Shown here: in pieces, positions 48,009 to 58,633 of the stretch | Layout: each line of letters opens with the position of its first letter | Position numbering within the stretch: position 1 is the first letter of the stretch | Assembly: GCA_037954665.1 (NCBI GenBank) | Contig: JBBMOL010000057.1 | Span: forward strand, 310,001 to 374,000 | DNA length: 64,000 bases | From: Laguncularia racemosa | Taxonomy: Eukaryota > Streptophyta > Magnoliopsida > Myrtales > Combretaceae | Direction: 5' to 3' | The notes under the pieces: model-generated | Database searches by the model: none | The model's input: the letters and a program-made list of their open reading frames with translations, nothing else | Told to the model about the DNA's origin: nothing | Made by a program: the position numbers and the translations under genes

Positions 48009-48574
48009 TGACGCAACGAAGAAAGCGTAACAAAACGAATCCGAATATGGATTGGTTTCATAACAACAAAGAACAATTCTTTGATGCAAACTCTGATTGC
48101 GCACAACCGATAAATGGAGATAATTCTCTCTCGAGGTGTATTTCAAAATATGAATAAAGCGTAACCTTAACATGTCTGACAAAAGAATATATATACTTCC
48201 TCGTGAAATATCTGAAAGGAGAATATCTAAACGTACATGTAGAAATAAATAATGATACACACGTTTATAACCTATCGCATACACGGCCGTGCCTCTAGGC
48301 CGTGTATGTTTCTAGGCATGTGGCGAGCGCAGTACACGGTCACATACACGGCCGTGCCTCTAGGCCGTGTATGTTTCTGGGCGTGTGACAAGCACAGAAC
48401 ACGGTTGCATACACAGCCGTGCCTTTAGGCCGTGTAAGCTTCTGTGAGAATTCTACTGTAACACACGGTCATGTCTCTGGCCGTGCCTATACCCGTGCCT
48501 GTACCCGTGTAAGATTATACACGGCCGTGAATTAGACCGTGTAAACTTCTGTGTTCTCCACGATGTCCGCATCA
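48009..48574 (-). mobile_element. Solo LTR with CACGGCC palindrome array, family A, copy 2
   Basis: 566 bases, inverted relative to the copy at 4896-5478. On the minus strand it starts TGATGCGGACA and ends GTTGCGTCA. It is flanked by a perfect 5-base duplication CATTT (48004-48008 and 48575-48579). The matching site in unit B (about 53057-53075, ACCATTTCCATGCAAC) is empty. No internal region is present. The minus-strand 3' half matches the first copy, including the phrases GTTACGC, GGTTGTGCGCAATC and TTACGCTTTC. Confidence 0.9.
48278..48472. repeat. 65-base tandem repeat, three units, with CACGGCCGTG palindrome
   Basis: Units start at 48278, 48343 and 48408. Each holds CATACACGGCCGTGCCT (third unit with one change), then GGCCGTGTA and TTCT. 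Looser half-motifs continue to about 48545. This is part of the solo LTR. Confidence 0.85.
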
Positions 48575-48935
48575 CATTTCTTTCAGCTAGCTATCACTTG
48601 TAAGAATTTTATTCCTATGTATAGCTACCATGATGGCTTGTGAAATTTAGTTAATGCCTTAAAACGACACTACGAGAGTGCTCTCTCCATTAGCGTACAT
48701 GTAAAGCAGATATCCTAGGACGGCAGGCTGTAAAGCTAATCAAAGATTCCTCAAGGAAAAGAGAATATTCTTCTTCTTCTTCGCCTCATTCTCTTACTCT
48801 CCATCAATTTTTGAATACAGACGCGAATTACCTATAAGGGTCTATTTGGTTCCTTGATTTGGTGTGGTAGCTTGGCATTAATTCCAGACTTAATATTTGG
48901 TAAAATGAAATATTAGGAGAATAAAAATATCATAC

Positions 48936-51654
48936 CATCTTTTTTATAACTTATAAATAAAAAAGCAATAGAATTGGAGTTCTTCTTCCCCCTATAAATT
49001 AACTTTTTTTTTTTTGTCATGCATAGAGTGTTTGCTATGGAAGTACGGAACTTTCGAAGACCTAGAATGTTGTTATGGGAAAAACGTGTTGTATACTATG
49101 CCCAAGTGTTGGAATATATGTTGTTTACTGTTTTAGCCTAGGGATATGAAAAAGAAAGGCAAGAATGTAATGTTGTTCAAATCCATTGAATCTATGGAAA
49201 TCTTTCAATAAATGGTATAAGAATTTTAATAATTGTTAAAAGATGATGTTGAGTTATAATAGACTTGAAATTGATTTTTGGGATGATTTGATTGGTACTT
49301 ATAATTTGAAACAAGTTTTGAGAATTGTTTATGGATGAAGATGGAATAGGAACCTTTCTTACAAGAGTTGGATGTTGCAATTGTTAAGAATAAGAAATAG
49401 AGGTGTTGATTTCAGTAATTGATCAAGGAAGTTTTCTTTATATGTATATATATATTGAAAATAAAGCTTTGTGCTAAATTACGATGGAAAAGGGAGTTTA
49501 GTCAACTAACTTCCAAGGACCTATAAGGTTGATCAACAAGTTATGTTAGGTCAATCAACTAGTTAAGGCTTATCTCTCTTAATTTAGTGTTTTCTATAAG
49601 ATGATGATGATGATAAAAAGTAGAAGTAATAATAATAATAAAAGTCAAATAATCTAGAATACTTTAGGTGTTTGACAATAGCCTACACTTTGTATCAGGA
49701 TTTGATAATGTAGTTTACCAATTGATTGTTGATGAGCATGATCCATATATGTGATTACTATGTGTGTTTGATTTTGCCGATAGGTTTGAAAACTAAAAAT
49801 GAATCTAAACATTAATGAAACCAAAGAAATTAGTGTTGGTTGTACTTGCTCCTACACCAAGAGGACTAGAACTACTAAAATACCATAAGTAGAGGTCACA
49901 GACTCATAGTTATACCATCCTATAGGATAATGGGCCACGGAAATGCAATGTTAGTTTAGGCACTGAACCACCATGAGCAAATAGGTAGGTTGTGTACTAG
50001 CTAGTTACTTTGATAAATGTTGGTCTTTTAAGAAGATATAATTATTAGGTCATAATGGTAAATAGAACACCATTGTAAATAGTTATCACGAACTAGTCGT
50101 ACTAATGGCTTATACTAGTAATGGACTACGGATGAGATGACTATCAAGGTTGCAGTCACATATTTATGTGTATATATTATATTACATGCTAAGGAGTCTA
50201 AAATGCTCAAAGTCTTAAGACATTAATTTGTGTTGTCTCTTTCACATAAATGAGATAATGAATGAATTGAGTACTATATTTGTACTTGTAAATGCTTGTG
50301 GATGTGTTTTATGCTTGTCATGTGTATGGTTTAGGTAACTGTCATACTAGGCTTCTTTTTTTCCACCCCTTTGTGGGGGGCTTTTTTTAAGTACATAAAT
50401 GAATGTGTAAGACTAGTATGATAATATGGGATATGACCAATACTATGGAAGTGGGACAACTGATAGTGACTTTGATTACTTTGACGACAAGATGATGGAT
50501 TATTGTTGTTTTATATTTAATCAAGTTTGTATGTGGCAAAGTTATCATCCTTGAGTTTTGGGGCATGAATATGTATGTGTGTGTGTGTGTGAACAAATTG
50601 ACTTGAGTCAAATTTATGGGTCATTGAAGAAAATATATTGCCTTAGGAGCAATATTATTCTAATAAGCATAAGAGTGACACATGTAATTAAATGATGTCA
50701 TAAGCCCATGTACTAAAATGTAAATATTTGTGTATATATAAATAAATACAACAAGTAAATTTGTCATGCCGGTGCTAAACTTATGTATCACGATATATTA
50801 GATAGGCTAAAGTCTTCAAATATGTGAGCAAGCTTAGTAATAATATTGTTGTTGTGCATCAGGCAACAACCTAGCTATTAGAAGCATGCAATTGGTGTGC
50901 AAAATACTTGCACTCCATCCAAGAATTTTGGTGAAAGGATAAAATATAAAGAGGCTAAATTTGTTATGTGAAAATTTTGAGTTAAGCTCACTATAAATTT
51001 GGGCTTGACTCTTCAAGCTAAGTAATAGAGTCTAAGAAGTCTAATCTATAATTAGATGACATAGTGAGATTTAGCTTAGTGGATTCAAAACAAAGATCAT
51101 TGGACAATTAGTCCACTTTTAACCTCTCCCAAATAAGCTCATGTAGTTAACAAAGACAATTACAAGTTTCAGCCTATAGTAAACTCATTAGGATATTGAA
51201 ATGAGCAAGTTCTATCATATACAAAGATCATTAGGATAATTCAAGGGGAGTCATCAAGTCTCGAACAATCATGTTTTCATATTAGATAGTTTTAAAAGAC
51301 TAGAGAAACATTACAAGACTATGAAATCTCTACTTTCAAAAATCAAATAAGGTTTAAATAAAGATAGAAACTTTAGTAAAAAATAATGAAATTAATGCTT
51401 TAAAATCCCTTCACTTATCATTAATATATTTCCTTCTTTTGACCACTCCTTTCTAAATCATCCCTTCAAATGCTATCTACGTGTCATTCTTTGGAGTTAC
51501 ACATGATGTGACATTCATGCAGCACACACATGATAAGATCAATCAAAACACTATATTTATGGTTTTGTTTTGCTAACTCCATAGATTATGACAAGACTAC
51601 TGGGGCAACAATTAAGGAAATGTGAGTTTAATATCTAAAAATTTAATTCCTCTC
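48936..51654. other. Spacer between the duplicated LEA_2 units, with relics of a dispersed repeat
   Basis: No gene. The part 49500-50640 shares wording with 62470-63460 (GTCAATCAA phrases, AGAACACCA/GGAACACTA, AACTAGT(T/C)GT, comments on both in findings). It contains CCACCCCTTTGTGGGGGG near 50365 and a GT microsatellite at about 50572-50590. It is probably an old LTR remnant. Confidence 0.45.
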
Positions 51655-51827
51655 TAATCCAGGGATTTCAATAAATTAAAACTTATATGGTAATATAAGT
51701 AACAACAATAATTGCTTATTAAGAAATCAAAGCGTAAACGATTGTTGTAGCGAAGGGCTTGCCAGTTGCTATCGACACGCAACCTACAACCCCCGCCCCC
51801 TTCGGGAACAGCTCATATACCGATTCC

Positions 51828-51835
51828 CACGCGTT
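51828..51835 (+). promoter_or_regulatory. Conserved CACGCGTT promoter motif of the LEA_2 gene at 52044
   Basis: Same motif and surroundings as 46693-46700. The TATA box that follows in unit A is missing here: between CTTCATG and ACATGCATCC this copy reads TCGTAG where unit A has a TATAAATA stretch. Confidence 0.5.
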
Positions 51836-52043
51836 ATCGAAATGAAAAACACAGCTTCATGTCGTAGACATGCATCCATCTATTGAAGAAACTTTACAAG
51901 TAAACGAAAGCTTGCAACTTTTAAACTTCCCTCCAAAATCTCAAGATCATGAGATTTGTATATACATTCTCCACATAATTTTCCTAGAGATTCAAATAAA
52001 AAGTCACAAAACCCTAGAAAGTAGAAATTACCAACACACGTAC

Positions 52044-52706
52044 ATGGCAGAAGAATACTACTATGACGAGGATTCACATGCAACCTTAAGGTCACACCAA
52101 AGAAGTGGCGAAAGACTTGCCCTAATGGCAAGTAGAATAAGAACAGCACGATATCGACGAATATGTCGAAGAATTCTGGTTTATCTGTTCACCTTATTTA
52201 TGATTCTAGCGGCACTTGGTCTAATTTTCTACCATGTCGCCTTGCGAGCCAGAAGTCCCCATTTCGAGTTGCGAGAAGTGAAGGTAAAGAATAATATCAA
52301 GCATAAGAATTCGAAATTTGCTTTCGCGAGCACGACCCTAGTCATGGATGCTGCGATTGAGAACAAAAACTTCGGTCCATTCGAGGTCGAGAATGGCACG
52401 GTAAGCATACTTTATGGTGGAGATCCTGTGGCGGAGTCTTCGATCAAAGCCGGGCAAAGGGTCCGAGCTCGAGGTACGGCACGTATGAACCTTAAAGTAA
52501 ACTTGACAACCGATGACTTGTCGGATTGTTTGATGAAGAACTTGACTAGTGATGTGAATTCTGGTATGTTGAAGTTGAGGAGCCATGGACAGTTGAAAGG
52601 GAGGGTATATTTGATGAAAATTGTTAACACTAGTAAAATATCTGTGATGGATTGTAATATTTGGATTAACGTGACAGAAAATAGAATTCAGAATTTCGCA
52701 TGTTGA
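52044..52706 (+). CDS. LEA_2 / NDR1-HIN1-like membrane protein, second subtype, copy B
   Basis: 220 residues from the ATG at 52044 (MAEEYYYDEDSH...). The frame is open back to 51870, but the 58 extra codons correspond to the 5' UTR of the paralogue at 46962, and the chosen ATG aligns with the paralogue's start. Layout: acidic tip, basic patch (RYRRICRRI), anchor at about 45-67, RARSPHFELREVKVKN, then the LEA_2 domain with ENKNFGPFEVENGT, ILYGGDPVAESSI, GMLKLRSHGQLKGRVYLMK and MDCNIWINV...NFAC. It keeps the NFGPF wording that copy A has changed to NFGRF. Intact coding sequence; the promoter has lost the TATA box seen in front of copy A, so expression may differ. Confidence 0.9.
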   Translation: MAEEYYYDEDSHATLRSHQRSGERLALMASRIRTARYRRICRRILVYLFTLFMILAALGLIFYHVALRARSPHFELREVKVKNNIKHKNSKFAFASTTLVMDAAIENKNFGPFEVENGTVSILYGGDPVAESSIKAGQRVRARGTARMNLKVNLTTDDLSDCLMKNLTSDVNSGMLKLRSHGQLKGRVYLMKIVNTSKISVMDCNIWINVTENRIQNFAC

Positions 52707-52731
52707 TAGTGTACAGAAACCTTTTTTTTCA

Positions 52732-52757
52732 CATATATATATATATATATATATATT
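52732..52757. repeat. AT microsatellite in the 3' flank of the LEA_2 gene at 52044
   Basis: About 12 AT units, absent at the same place in unit A. Confidence 0.85.
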
Positions 52758-53590
52758 TAGGTGATTCTATGAAATAATCTACTGAATTAATATTCTTTTG
52801 TTGATTATCGATTGATATTGTAAAATTTTATATATGTTTTCAATTAAACGAAGAAAAGTGGAAAAAAAATTATTGAATATCTCGCTTGTATCTTTGTCTA
52901 GTCGCTGCCAAATCTGAGATTGTTGGTTTATGTATATTGATATAATTAATTTTTATCAATAGGTTACTGCCAAATCTAAGAACGACGCTTTCAATTTTTA
53001 AATGCTTTCTTAAAGGGAAAAAAAAAAAAAAAGAAAGAAAGAAAGAAAGAAAGGAAAACCATTTCCATGCAACTATCATTACCCAGAATTCCTATCTAGC
53101 TTCCACGATGGCTTGTGAATTTTGGCTCTTGCGTGATGATGGAAATTTAGTGGCATAATAGTAATTAAATTTTTTTTCCTATGAGGACACTTTGAGTGCT
53201 TTTTCCAAGGCGTACGTGTAAAGCAAATATCATAACATGGCAGGTTGTAAAGCTAATTAAAGATTCAAATAAGAGATTCTTCTTCTTTTTATTCTCCTAT
53301 TTTCTATCAACTTTTGAATATATGACTTACATATATCAAAAGATGACTCAAATGTATATATGTCTATTTTGTTTATTGATTTGGTGTCGCTGGCATCAAT
53401 TGATCAATTCCAAACTGAATATTTGGTAAAATAAAATATCAAGAGCTTATTACAACATTTAGTACAATCTCTAGATTTCATGATAATTTTGAAAACATTT
53501 TGCTTAAAATTTGCTTAAGGACAAACATTCAGAGTACAAGTTAGTTCTCTATTCTCTATATTTTATTATTCTCTCCCCCACACTTAGCTT

Positions 53591-53610
53591 GAACAGTGTC
53601 CTCACTGTTC
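53591..53610. other. Perfect 8-base stem hairpin in the Athila-like element
   Basis: GAACAGTG and CACTGTTC around a 4-base loop, next to the purine-rich GTGTGGGGGA segment of the element's 3' part. Confidence 0.7.
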
Positions 53611-53910
53611 CTAATTTAGCACAATTGAAGAGGAATTAACAACATAAAGGACATTAGAGAATAAGAGAAAGGAAATATTGGTACTTCCCTGGTATTGGAG
53701 TGCTCCCTTTAAGCTCTGGAAAGTGTCATCTAATGATATGTATCCTTGCTGCAGCCGATCCAAAGAGTTCAAAACTACACTAAAATCAAAACAAACTAAA
53801 CTAAAACAAAACAAAACTAAAACAAACCAAAACTAATGCAAAACAAAACTTTTTTTTTTTTTTTTTACATGGGTTGCCTCCCATGAAGCGCCTTTCTTTA
53901 ACGTCTTTGG

Positions 53911-56025
53911 CTAGACATTCCAGGCCAGATGTTCGGATGAGGATCTTGATTCCAGCTTGGGTGCCTGTGGTAATGGGTTAATAACATCCGCAACAAAAAC
54001 AGGAGAGATATTGGTAGGATGTTTCATGGCATCATAAATGTTAAATTTAATCACTTCACCATCAAATTCCATAGTGAGGGTGCCATCATTTACATCAATT
54101 TTCGTTTTAGAAGTCTTAAGGAATGGTCGCCCTAATAATATCAGTGATGAAGGATTTGAATCACTATCGTCCATGTCAAGCACATAAAAATCAACAGGAA
54201 AAACTAACCCATTGACTTGAACTAAAACATCCTCTAAAACTTCCTCAGGATAAACATTGGACCTATCAGCAAGTTGAACAATAATACCTGTTTCCTTCAA
54301 AGGACCAACATTTAAACGTTGATAAACCGACAAAGGCATGACATTAATAGAAGCTCCTAGATCACACATGGCTTTAGCGATTCCAAGACTACCTATTTTG
54401 CAAGGAATGGTGAACATACCCGGATCCTTACATTTAGGAGGAAGCTTCTTCTGGATAATAGCTGAAACATTTTCACTCACACTAATCTTTTCATTGCCTT
54501 TCAGCTTCCTTTTGTTAGTGCACAAGTCCTTGAGGAATCTAGCATAACGCGGTATTTTCTTAATTGCATCAAGTAAAGGAATATTTACCTTGACTTTGCG
54601 AAACGTTTCCAGAATCTCTTTTTCTTCCGCTTCGTTCTTAGTTTTCGCCAATCTGGAGGGGAAAGGAGGTGGTATCAATGTGACCTTTGATGGCTCGACT
54701 AGGGACCTTCTAATCTGGTTGTCCTGCTGGCTCGGAGTTGGAGTCTCTTTCTCAGTCTCTTCCTCAGGATTAGATGGATGTCCTTTCTTATTCGATCCCT
54801 GCAATTCTGTTCCACTTCTCAAGGTAATTGCATTAACGCTTTGCTTTGGATTCGTGATAGTTTGAGAAGGCAACTTACCTTGAGTTTCTAACCTATTGAT
54901 AGCAAAAGCAAGTTGGCTTACCTGATTCTCCAAGTTCTGAATGCTCTGCTTTGTTTCCTCCTGAAATTGTTTGGTATTAATAGCTAGAGACTTAACAATA
55001 TCCTCAAGGGGCACACCTGAAGTGGAAGGAGCTTGGGGCATTTGATGTGATGGCGTAGGCTGGAATTGTTGGACATGTTGAGGGTTGTTGCCATATCTAA
55101 AGTTAGGATGATCCCTCCATCCAGGATTGTAAGTATTCGAATAGGGGTCATACTTCCTTTGTGGCTGTCCTGGGAATCCGCCTACAGCATTAGCGTGTTC
55201 GTGGTTGTCATCTTGCAATGTGGGGCACATATCGGTCGGATGATTAGGAGCAGCGCAAATTCCACAAGCCTTCACCTGTTGTGTTTTCCGAAGAGCTAGC
55301 TGCTGTACAAGGGAGGTTAGATTAGAAAGTTGATGTTCAAGGTTAGACACACTTACCTCATTTACCTTCCTTGAAGATGTATCATGCCTATACCCAAATT
55401 GTTGTGAATTGGCAGCCATGATGGAGATCAATTCCCTAGCTTGACCAGGGGTTTTGTTTACTATAGCGCCTCCACTTGCAGCATCCATCATCTTTCTTTC
55501 CATCGGAAGTAGGCCCTCGTAGAAGTATTGGATAAGGAGTTGTTCGGATATCCCATGTTGTGGGCAGCTTGCACATAGTTGCTTGAACCTCTCCCAATAC
55601 TCGTGAAAAGTCTCGGTATCCCTTTGTTTTATACCACAAATTTCTCTTCTTATACCAGCGGCTCTGGATGCGGGAAAGAATTTGTCCAAGAAGAGTCTGA
55701 CCATGTCCGTCCACATGGTTATAGAACCTTGAGGCAAATAAAACAACCAATCTTTAGCTTTAGTACTTAAAGAAAACGGGAAAGCACGTAACTTAATTTG
55801 ATCGTCGGTGATTCCATGCGGCCTCATGCTAGAACACACTATATGAAACTCTTTTAAATGCTTGTGAGGATCTTCATTCTCAAGACCATGAAAGGTGGGT
55901 AGTAGATGTATCAACCCAGACTTCAACTCGAATTCCATAGCTAGTTCGGGATAGTGAATACAAAGTGGTTGTTGATTCACATCCGGTGCAGCCAGTTCTC
56001 GCAATGTTCGCTCGGGATTAGCCAT
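53911..56025 (-). CDS. Gag-protease polyprotein of an Athila-like Ty3/gypsy element
   Basis: 704 uninterrupted codons. The capsid-type Gag domain (about residues 50-190) contains FHGLENEDPHKHLKEF, WLFYLPQGSI and YFYEGLLP. A zinc knuckle CX2CX4HX4C spans about 254-267 (CGICAAPNHPTDMC). A coiled-coil-prone linker follows (about 340-380), then a retropepsin-like protease (about 530-660) with active site DLGAS at 555-559 and the ILLGRPFL flap-side motif. The frame stops soon after the protease, where autonomous relatives continue into reverse transcriptase. The same frame starts earlier at an ATG at 56176-56178, but meets TAA at 56104-56106 after 24 codons. The product from 56025 would therefore lack the usual N-terminal leader. 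The long open frame suggests a fairly recent element. Confidence 0.87.
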   Translation of the reverse strand: MANPERTLRELAAPDVNQQPLCIHYPELAMEFELKSGLIHLLPTFHGLENEDPHKHLKEFHIVCSSMRPHGITDDQIKLRAFPFSLSTKAKDWLFYLPQGSITMWTDMVRLFLDKFFPASRAAGIRREICGIKQRDTETFHEYWERFKQLCASCPQHGISEQLLIQYFYEGLLPMERKMMDAASGGAIVNKTPGQARELISIMAANSQQFGYRHDTSSRKVNEVSVSNLEHQLSNLTSLVQQLALRKTQQVKACGICAAPNHPTDMCPTLQDDNHEHANAVGGFPGQPQRKYDPYSNTYNPGWRDHPNFRYGNNPQHVQQFQPTPSHQMPQAPSTSGVPLEDIVKSLAINTKQFQEETKQSIQNLENQVSQLAFAINRLETQGKLPSQTITNPKQSVNAITLRSGTELQGSNKKGHPSNPEEETEKETPTPSQQDNQIRRSLVEPSKVTLIPPPFPSRLAKTKNEAEEKEILETFRKVKVNIPLLDAIKKIPRYARFLKDLCTNKRKLKGNEKISVSENVSAIIQKKLPPKCKDPGMFTIPCKIGSLGIAKAMCDLGASINVMPLSVYQRLNVGPLKETGIIVQLADRSNVYPEEVLEDVLVQVNGLVFPVDFYVLDMDDSDSNPSSLILLGRPFLKTSKTKIDVNDGTLTMEFDGEVIKFNIYDAMKHPTNISPVFVADVINPLPQAPKLESRSSSEHLAWNV

Positions 56026-56206
56026 TTCGTCTTCCTCTGATGAATCAAGGGATGAATCAGATAAATCCGATGCAAAGTTCTGTCTAGAGGATGATCTAGC
56101 TTCTTATTGTAGCTTCTTTAGAGTCTTCTCAATCTCCGGATTATACGTTAGTTCACCTATCTGAGAAGAACGAGTCATACAAGAATAGAAATAAATTTGA
56201 CACCAA

Positions 56207-56224
56207 TCCCCGGCAACGGCGCCA
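56207..56224 (-). other. Primer binding site complementary to tRNA-Asp
   Basis: The plus strand reads TCCCCGGCAACGGCGCCA, identical to the 3' end of plant tRNA-Asp with CCA as I know it. It lies 5 bases inside the LTR, as in Athila-type elements. Confidence 0.88.
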
Positions 56225-56229
56225 AAATT

Positions 56230-57863
56230 TGATGGGTGTCGAGTCCAACAAAAATAAAACCTACTCCTAGACAATTATATGATTTGCATATAGTGGTGAG
56301 TAGGGTCGAATCCACAGAGATTGGTAAAGATATTTCTATTCAAATACAACAATAAAGAAAAGAAAAATGGGGGTTTTTGTTTGTGAATCAAATAAAGTAA
56401 AGCAAGGTAAGAAAATCAAATATTGATAAAAAGCCTAGCCAAAGGAATCAAGATAGTTTAATTCTAGGAATTGATCATCGATGCAAATATCTTCTATCCT
56501 TAGTTCTAGATAAATTGGTTATGGTTATTAACAAGCTCTAACAACCTATCTCTCCTTACTTTCTCGATAACCTCCAACAAGCGCTTCGAATTATTTCCCT
56601 TATTGATTAGACAATCCCTCAGACAAGCGCTTAGGATTTAATCTATCAATAGCATTAAAATCTAGAGAGACCACCAATTCATGCCAGTAGATTATAAGAT
56701 AACCTATTTAAACATGATCATACACCTCCATAACATGAATTCGATCATCTCTTTTACAACCAAACATGTTATTGCGTCACTAAGACTAGAAAAATCAAAC
56801 AATTACGGATTTGACGTGCTAATTGACAATATATTATCTTGCTAATTAAGTAGAAGAGCTCTATTCGTACCAATCAACAAAATAATAATGACAAAACAAT
56901 CAGAAGATATATGAATACCCGAAAACAAAGAATAGAATAAATACGAGTCAATTAGACCTCACAATTCGTGGAGAATTAAACATCTATGACCCTTTGGCTA
57001 GAAAAGTAGCTTAGCCACTCATGTTCATAAAAAAACGAAAATAATAAGTAAAGACATAAAGAACCCGGATAGCTTGCTCTGCCTCCGGCCTTCCTTCTTG
57101 TTTCCCAGATCAAAGGTAAAAAGTTTGAAAGAAAGATTAAAGATTGATTAAAGATTGTCCTAACCCTCTAAGGTTGGCTCTATTTATAATGTCAGAGGGA
57201 TAGCATGTGATCTTTTGCGAGCAAGATACGAAATTGCCTTTCCTTTTCCAAGTAGATTTCGAGAAGTGAAGATTCGTCTGCTTGGCACGCCCTACCACAC
57301 GGCCGTGGGTCAAGCCGTGCCACCCTTTGTGCATATTCTTCAAGTTTTCATCCACGCCCAGTGTGTACCACGGCCCAACACACGGCCAGATTGCAAACCG
57401 TGTCATCCTCTGCCTATGTTCAACAAGTCTTCATCCTCGTCCAAAGTATGCCACGGTCTACACCACGGGTAGACTTCAAGCCGTGCCTTGCTCTATCAAA
57501 GTTCCACAAGTTCTTCTCCTTAGCACGTCTAGCTTCCACCACGGCTTCAAGCAAGGTTTGATCCACGGCTTCCACCACGGTCGTGCCCTAGGCCGTGTCA
57601 CACCTTCTCCTCATGCAATGTGTAGCACGGTGTAAAACATGGCTAAATCTCCAACCGTGTCTCAATCTGGAGGTGTAATTCCTTGTCTTGATCCAAGTTG
57701 TAGATGACTTCTCTAATTTACTTGAATTAACATCCTTGACTCCATTTTACCTGATTTATCACCATGATTAGAATTAAGCACCATTTCCTTATGATTTCTA
57801 TAAAATCAATAATAATTTAACACAATTTATACTATAAAGATTGAGTATAAAATGGCTCTATCA
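56230..57863 (-). repeat. LTR of the Athila-like element
   Basis: 1634 bases with TGAT...ATCA ends (plus-strand start TGATGGGTGTCGAG, end GGCTCTATCA). Next to the primer site it has the typical GGGTCGAATCCACAGAGA segment. It contains a CACGGCCGTGG / AAGCCGTG array at about 57295-57660. Overlapping open frames there (57137-57635) come from the repeat and are not genes. Confidence 0.75.
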
Positions 57864-58633
57864 AGGGTAAAAGTATAACTATACTTATATCCATCTTACA
57901 AAATATCATCTACTCTCTTTTTTTTTTATTCAAATATAAATTAACTTCTATTTCTCTCTCTCTCAAGTCATAATCTCTCTTATATCCGAAAATCTCTAAC
58001 TTTATTAACCGGTTCTATAAATCTACATTATTTAATACAAGTGTTTTGCAGGTTCAATTTATTTATTGATTAAAAAACCTAAATTTTGTTAGCATCATAA
58101 AAAAATTGGAAAAAAAAGGGGATTATGGATCGTCATAAAATTAAAGTTAACAGAGGACAATCATTTATTTTTCTTATAGCTGGGAGTTTACTTAGGTTGC
58201 TTTAATTTTGGAAGCATAGAAGTTCTAAGAGACCAACTATGAGGAATAATGTAGATTATGGTCAGCAAATGTCATCTTATGATCCTTCGACCGACAACCA
58301 TGCTCCTATGTATAATAAATATATCAAAACATATGACGGCAACTATAGGTCTTTAACGGATATATGAAACACAAGAGACGTAATGATCGGCCAGGCAAAT
58401 GCGGTATTCCAATAAAGTAAAAAAGAAAGTCCTCCTTTTATTTATTTATTTTTTAACTCGAATGTTTTTCCTCTCCTCTTAAGGTAACTATCCCTATTGG
58501 CCACTTTACATTTTCCAAGTCGAAAATGGATACTTTCAAATTTTTTAGATAAAGATCCTTTCAAGGTTTATCTCTCCAATTTTTCTCGATTCAGTAATTA
58601 AGTGATTATAATATTATCTTAATTATTAATTAT
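57864..58633. other. Spacer, no gene recognised
   Basis: AT-rich with a CT microsatellite (about 57952-57964). Nothing recognised. Confidence 0.5.

Larger units (their letters stand above)
46515..48935. repeat. Segmental duplication unit A around the LEA_2 gene at 46962
   Basis: Promoter, gene, 3' flank and a further stretch to about 48935 align with 51655-53442. The only large difference is the solo LTR at 48009-48574, present in unit A and absent from unit B. Confidence 0.8.
51655..53442. repeat. Segmental duplication unit B around the LEA_2 gene at 52044
   Basis: Partner of 46515-48935. Similarity ends at about 53442, exactly where the Athila-like element begins. Confidence 0.8.
53443..57863 (-). 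mobile_element. Athila-like LTR element reduced to one LTR plus gag-protease
   Basis: Read on the minus strand: 5' LTR 56230-57863, tRNA-Asp primer site 56207-56224, gag-protease frame 53911-56025, then a short non-coding part with the widespread GGCGCTTCATGGGAGGCAAC motif (about 53873-53896) and GTGTGGGGGAGAG (near 53573-53585). Reverse transcriptase, RNase H and integrase are absent. No second LTR is found; similarity to the LEA_2 flank begins directly at about 53442. It is either a truncated deletion derivative or a non-autonomous gag-only element (TR-GAG type) that lost its 3' LTR. The left border is placed where paralogy with unit A ends. Confidence 0.8.

Noticed and set aside
48278..48545. 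CRISPR-like array
   Set aside because: Plant nuclear DNA; repeats are palindromic LTR units with no distinct spacers and no cas genes.
51870..52043. N-terminal extension of the LEA_2 gene at 52044
   Set aside because: Aligns with the 5' UTR of the paralogue at 46962; no signal peptide or conserved protein.
53196..53429. 77-codon plus-strand frame after the LEA_2 gene at 52044
   Set aside because: Not open in the duplicated unit A; AT-rich.
57137..57635. Several overlapping histidine/cysteine-rich open frames
   Set aside because: By-products of the CACGGCC array in the LTR.
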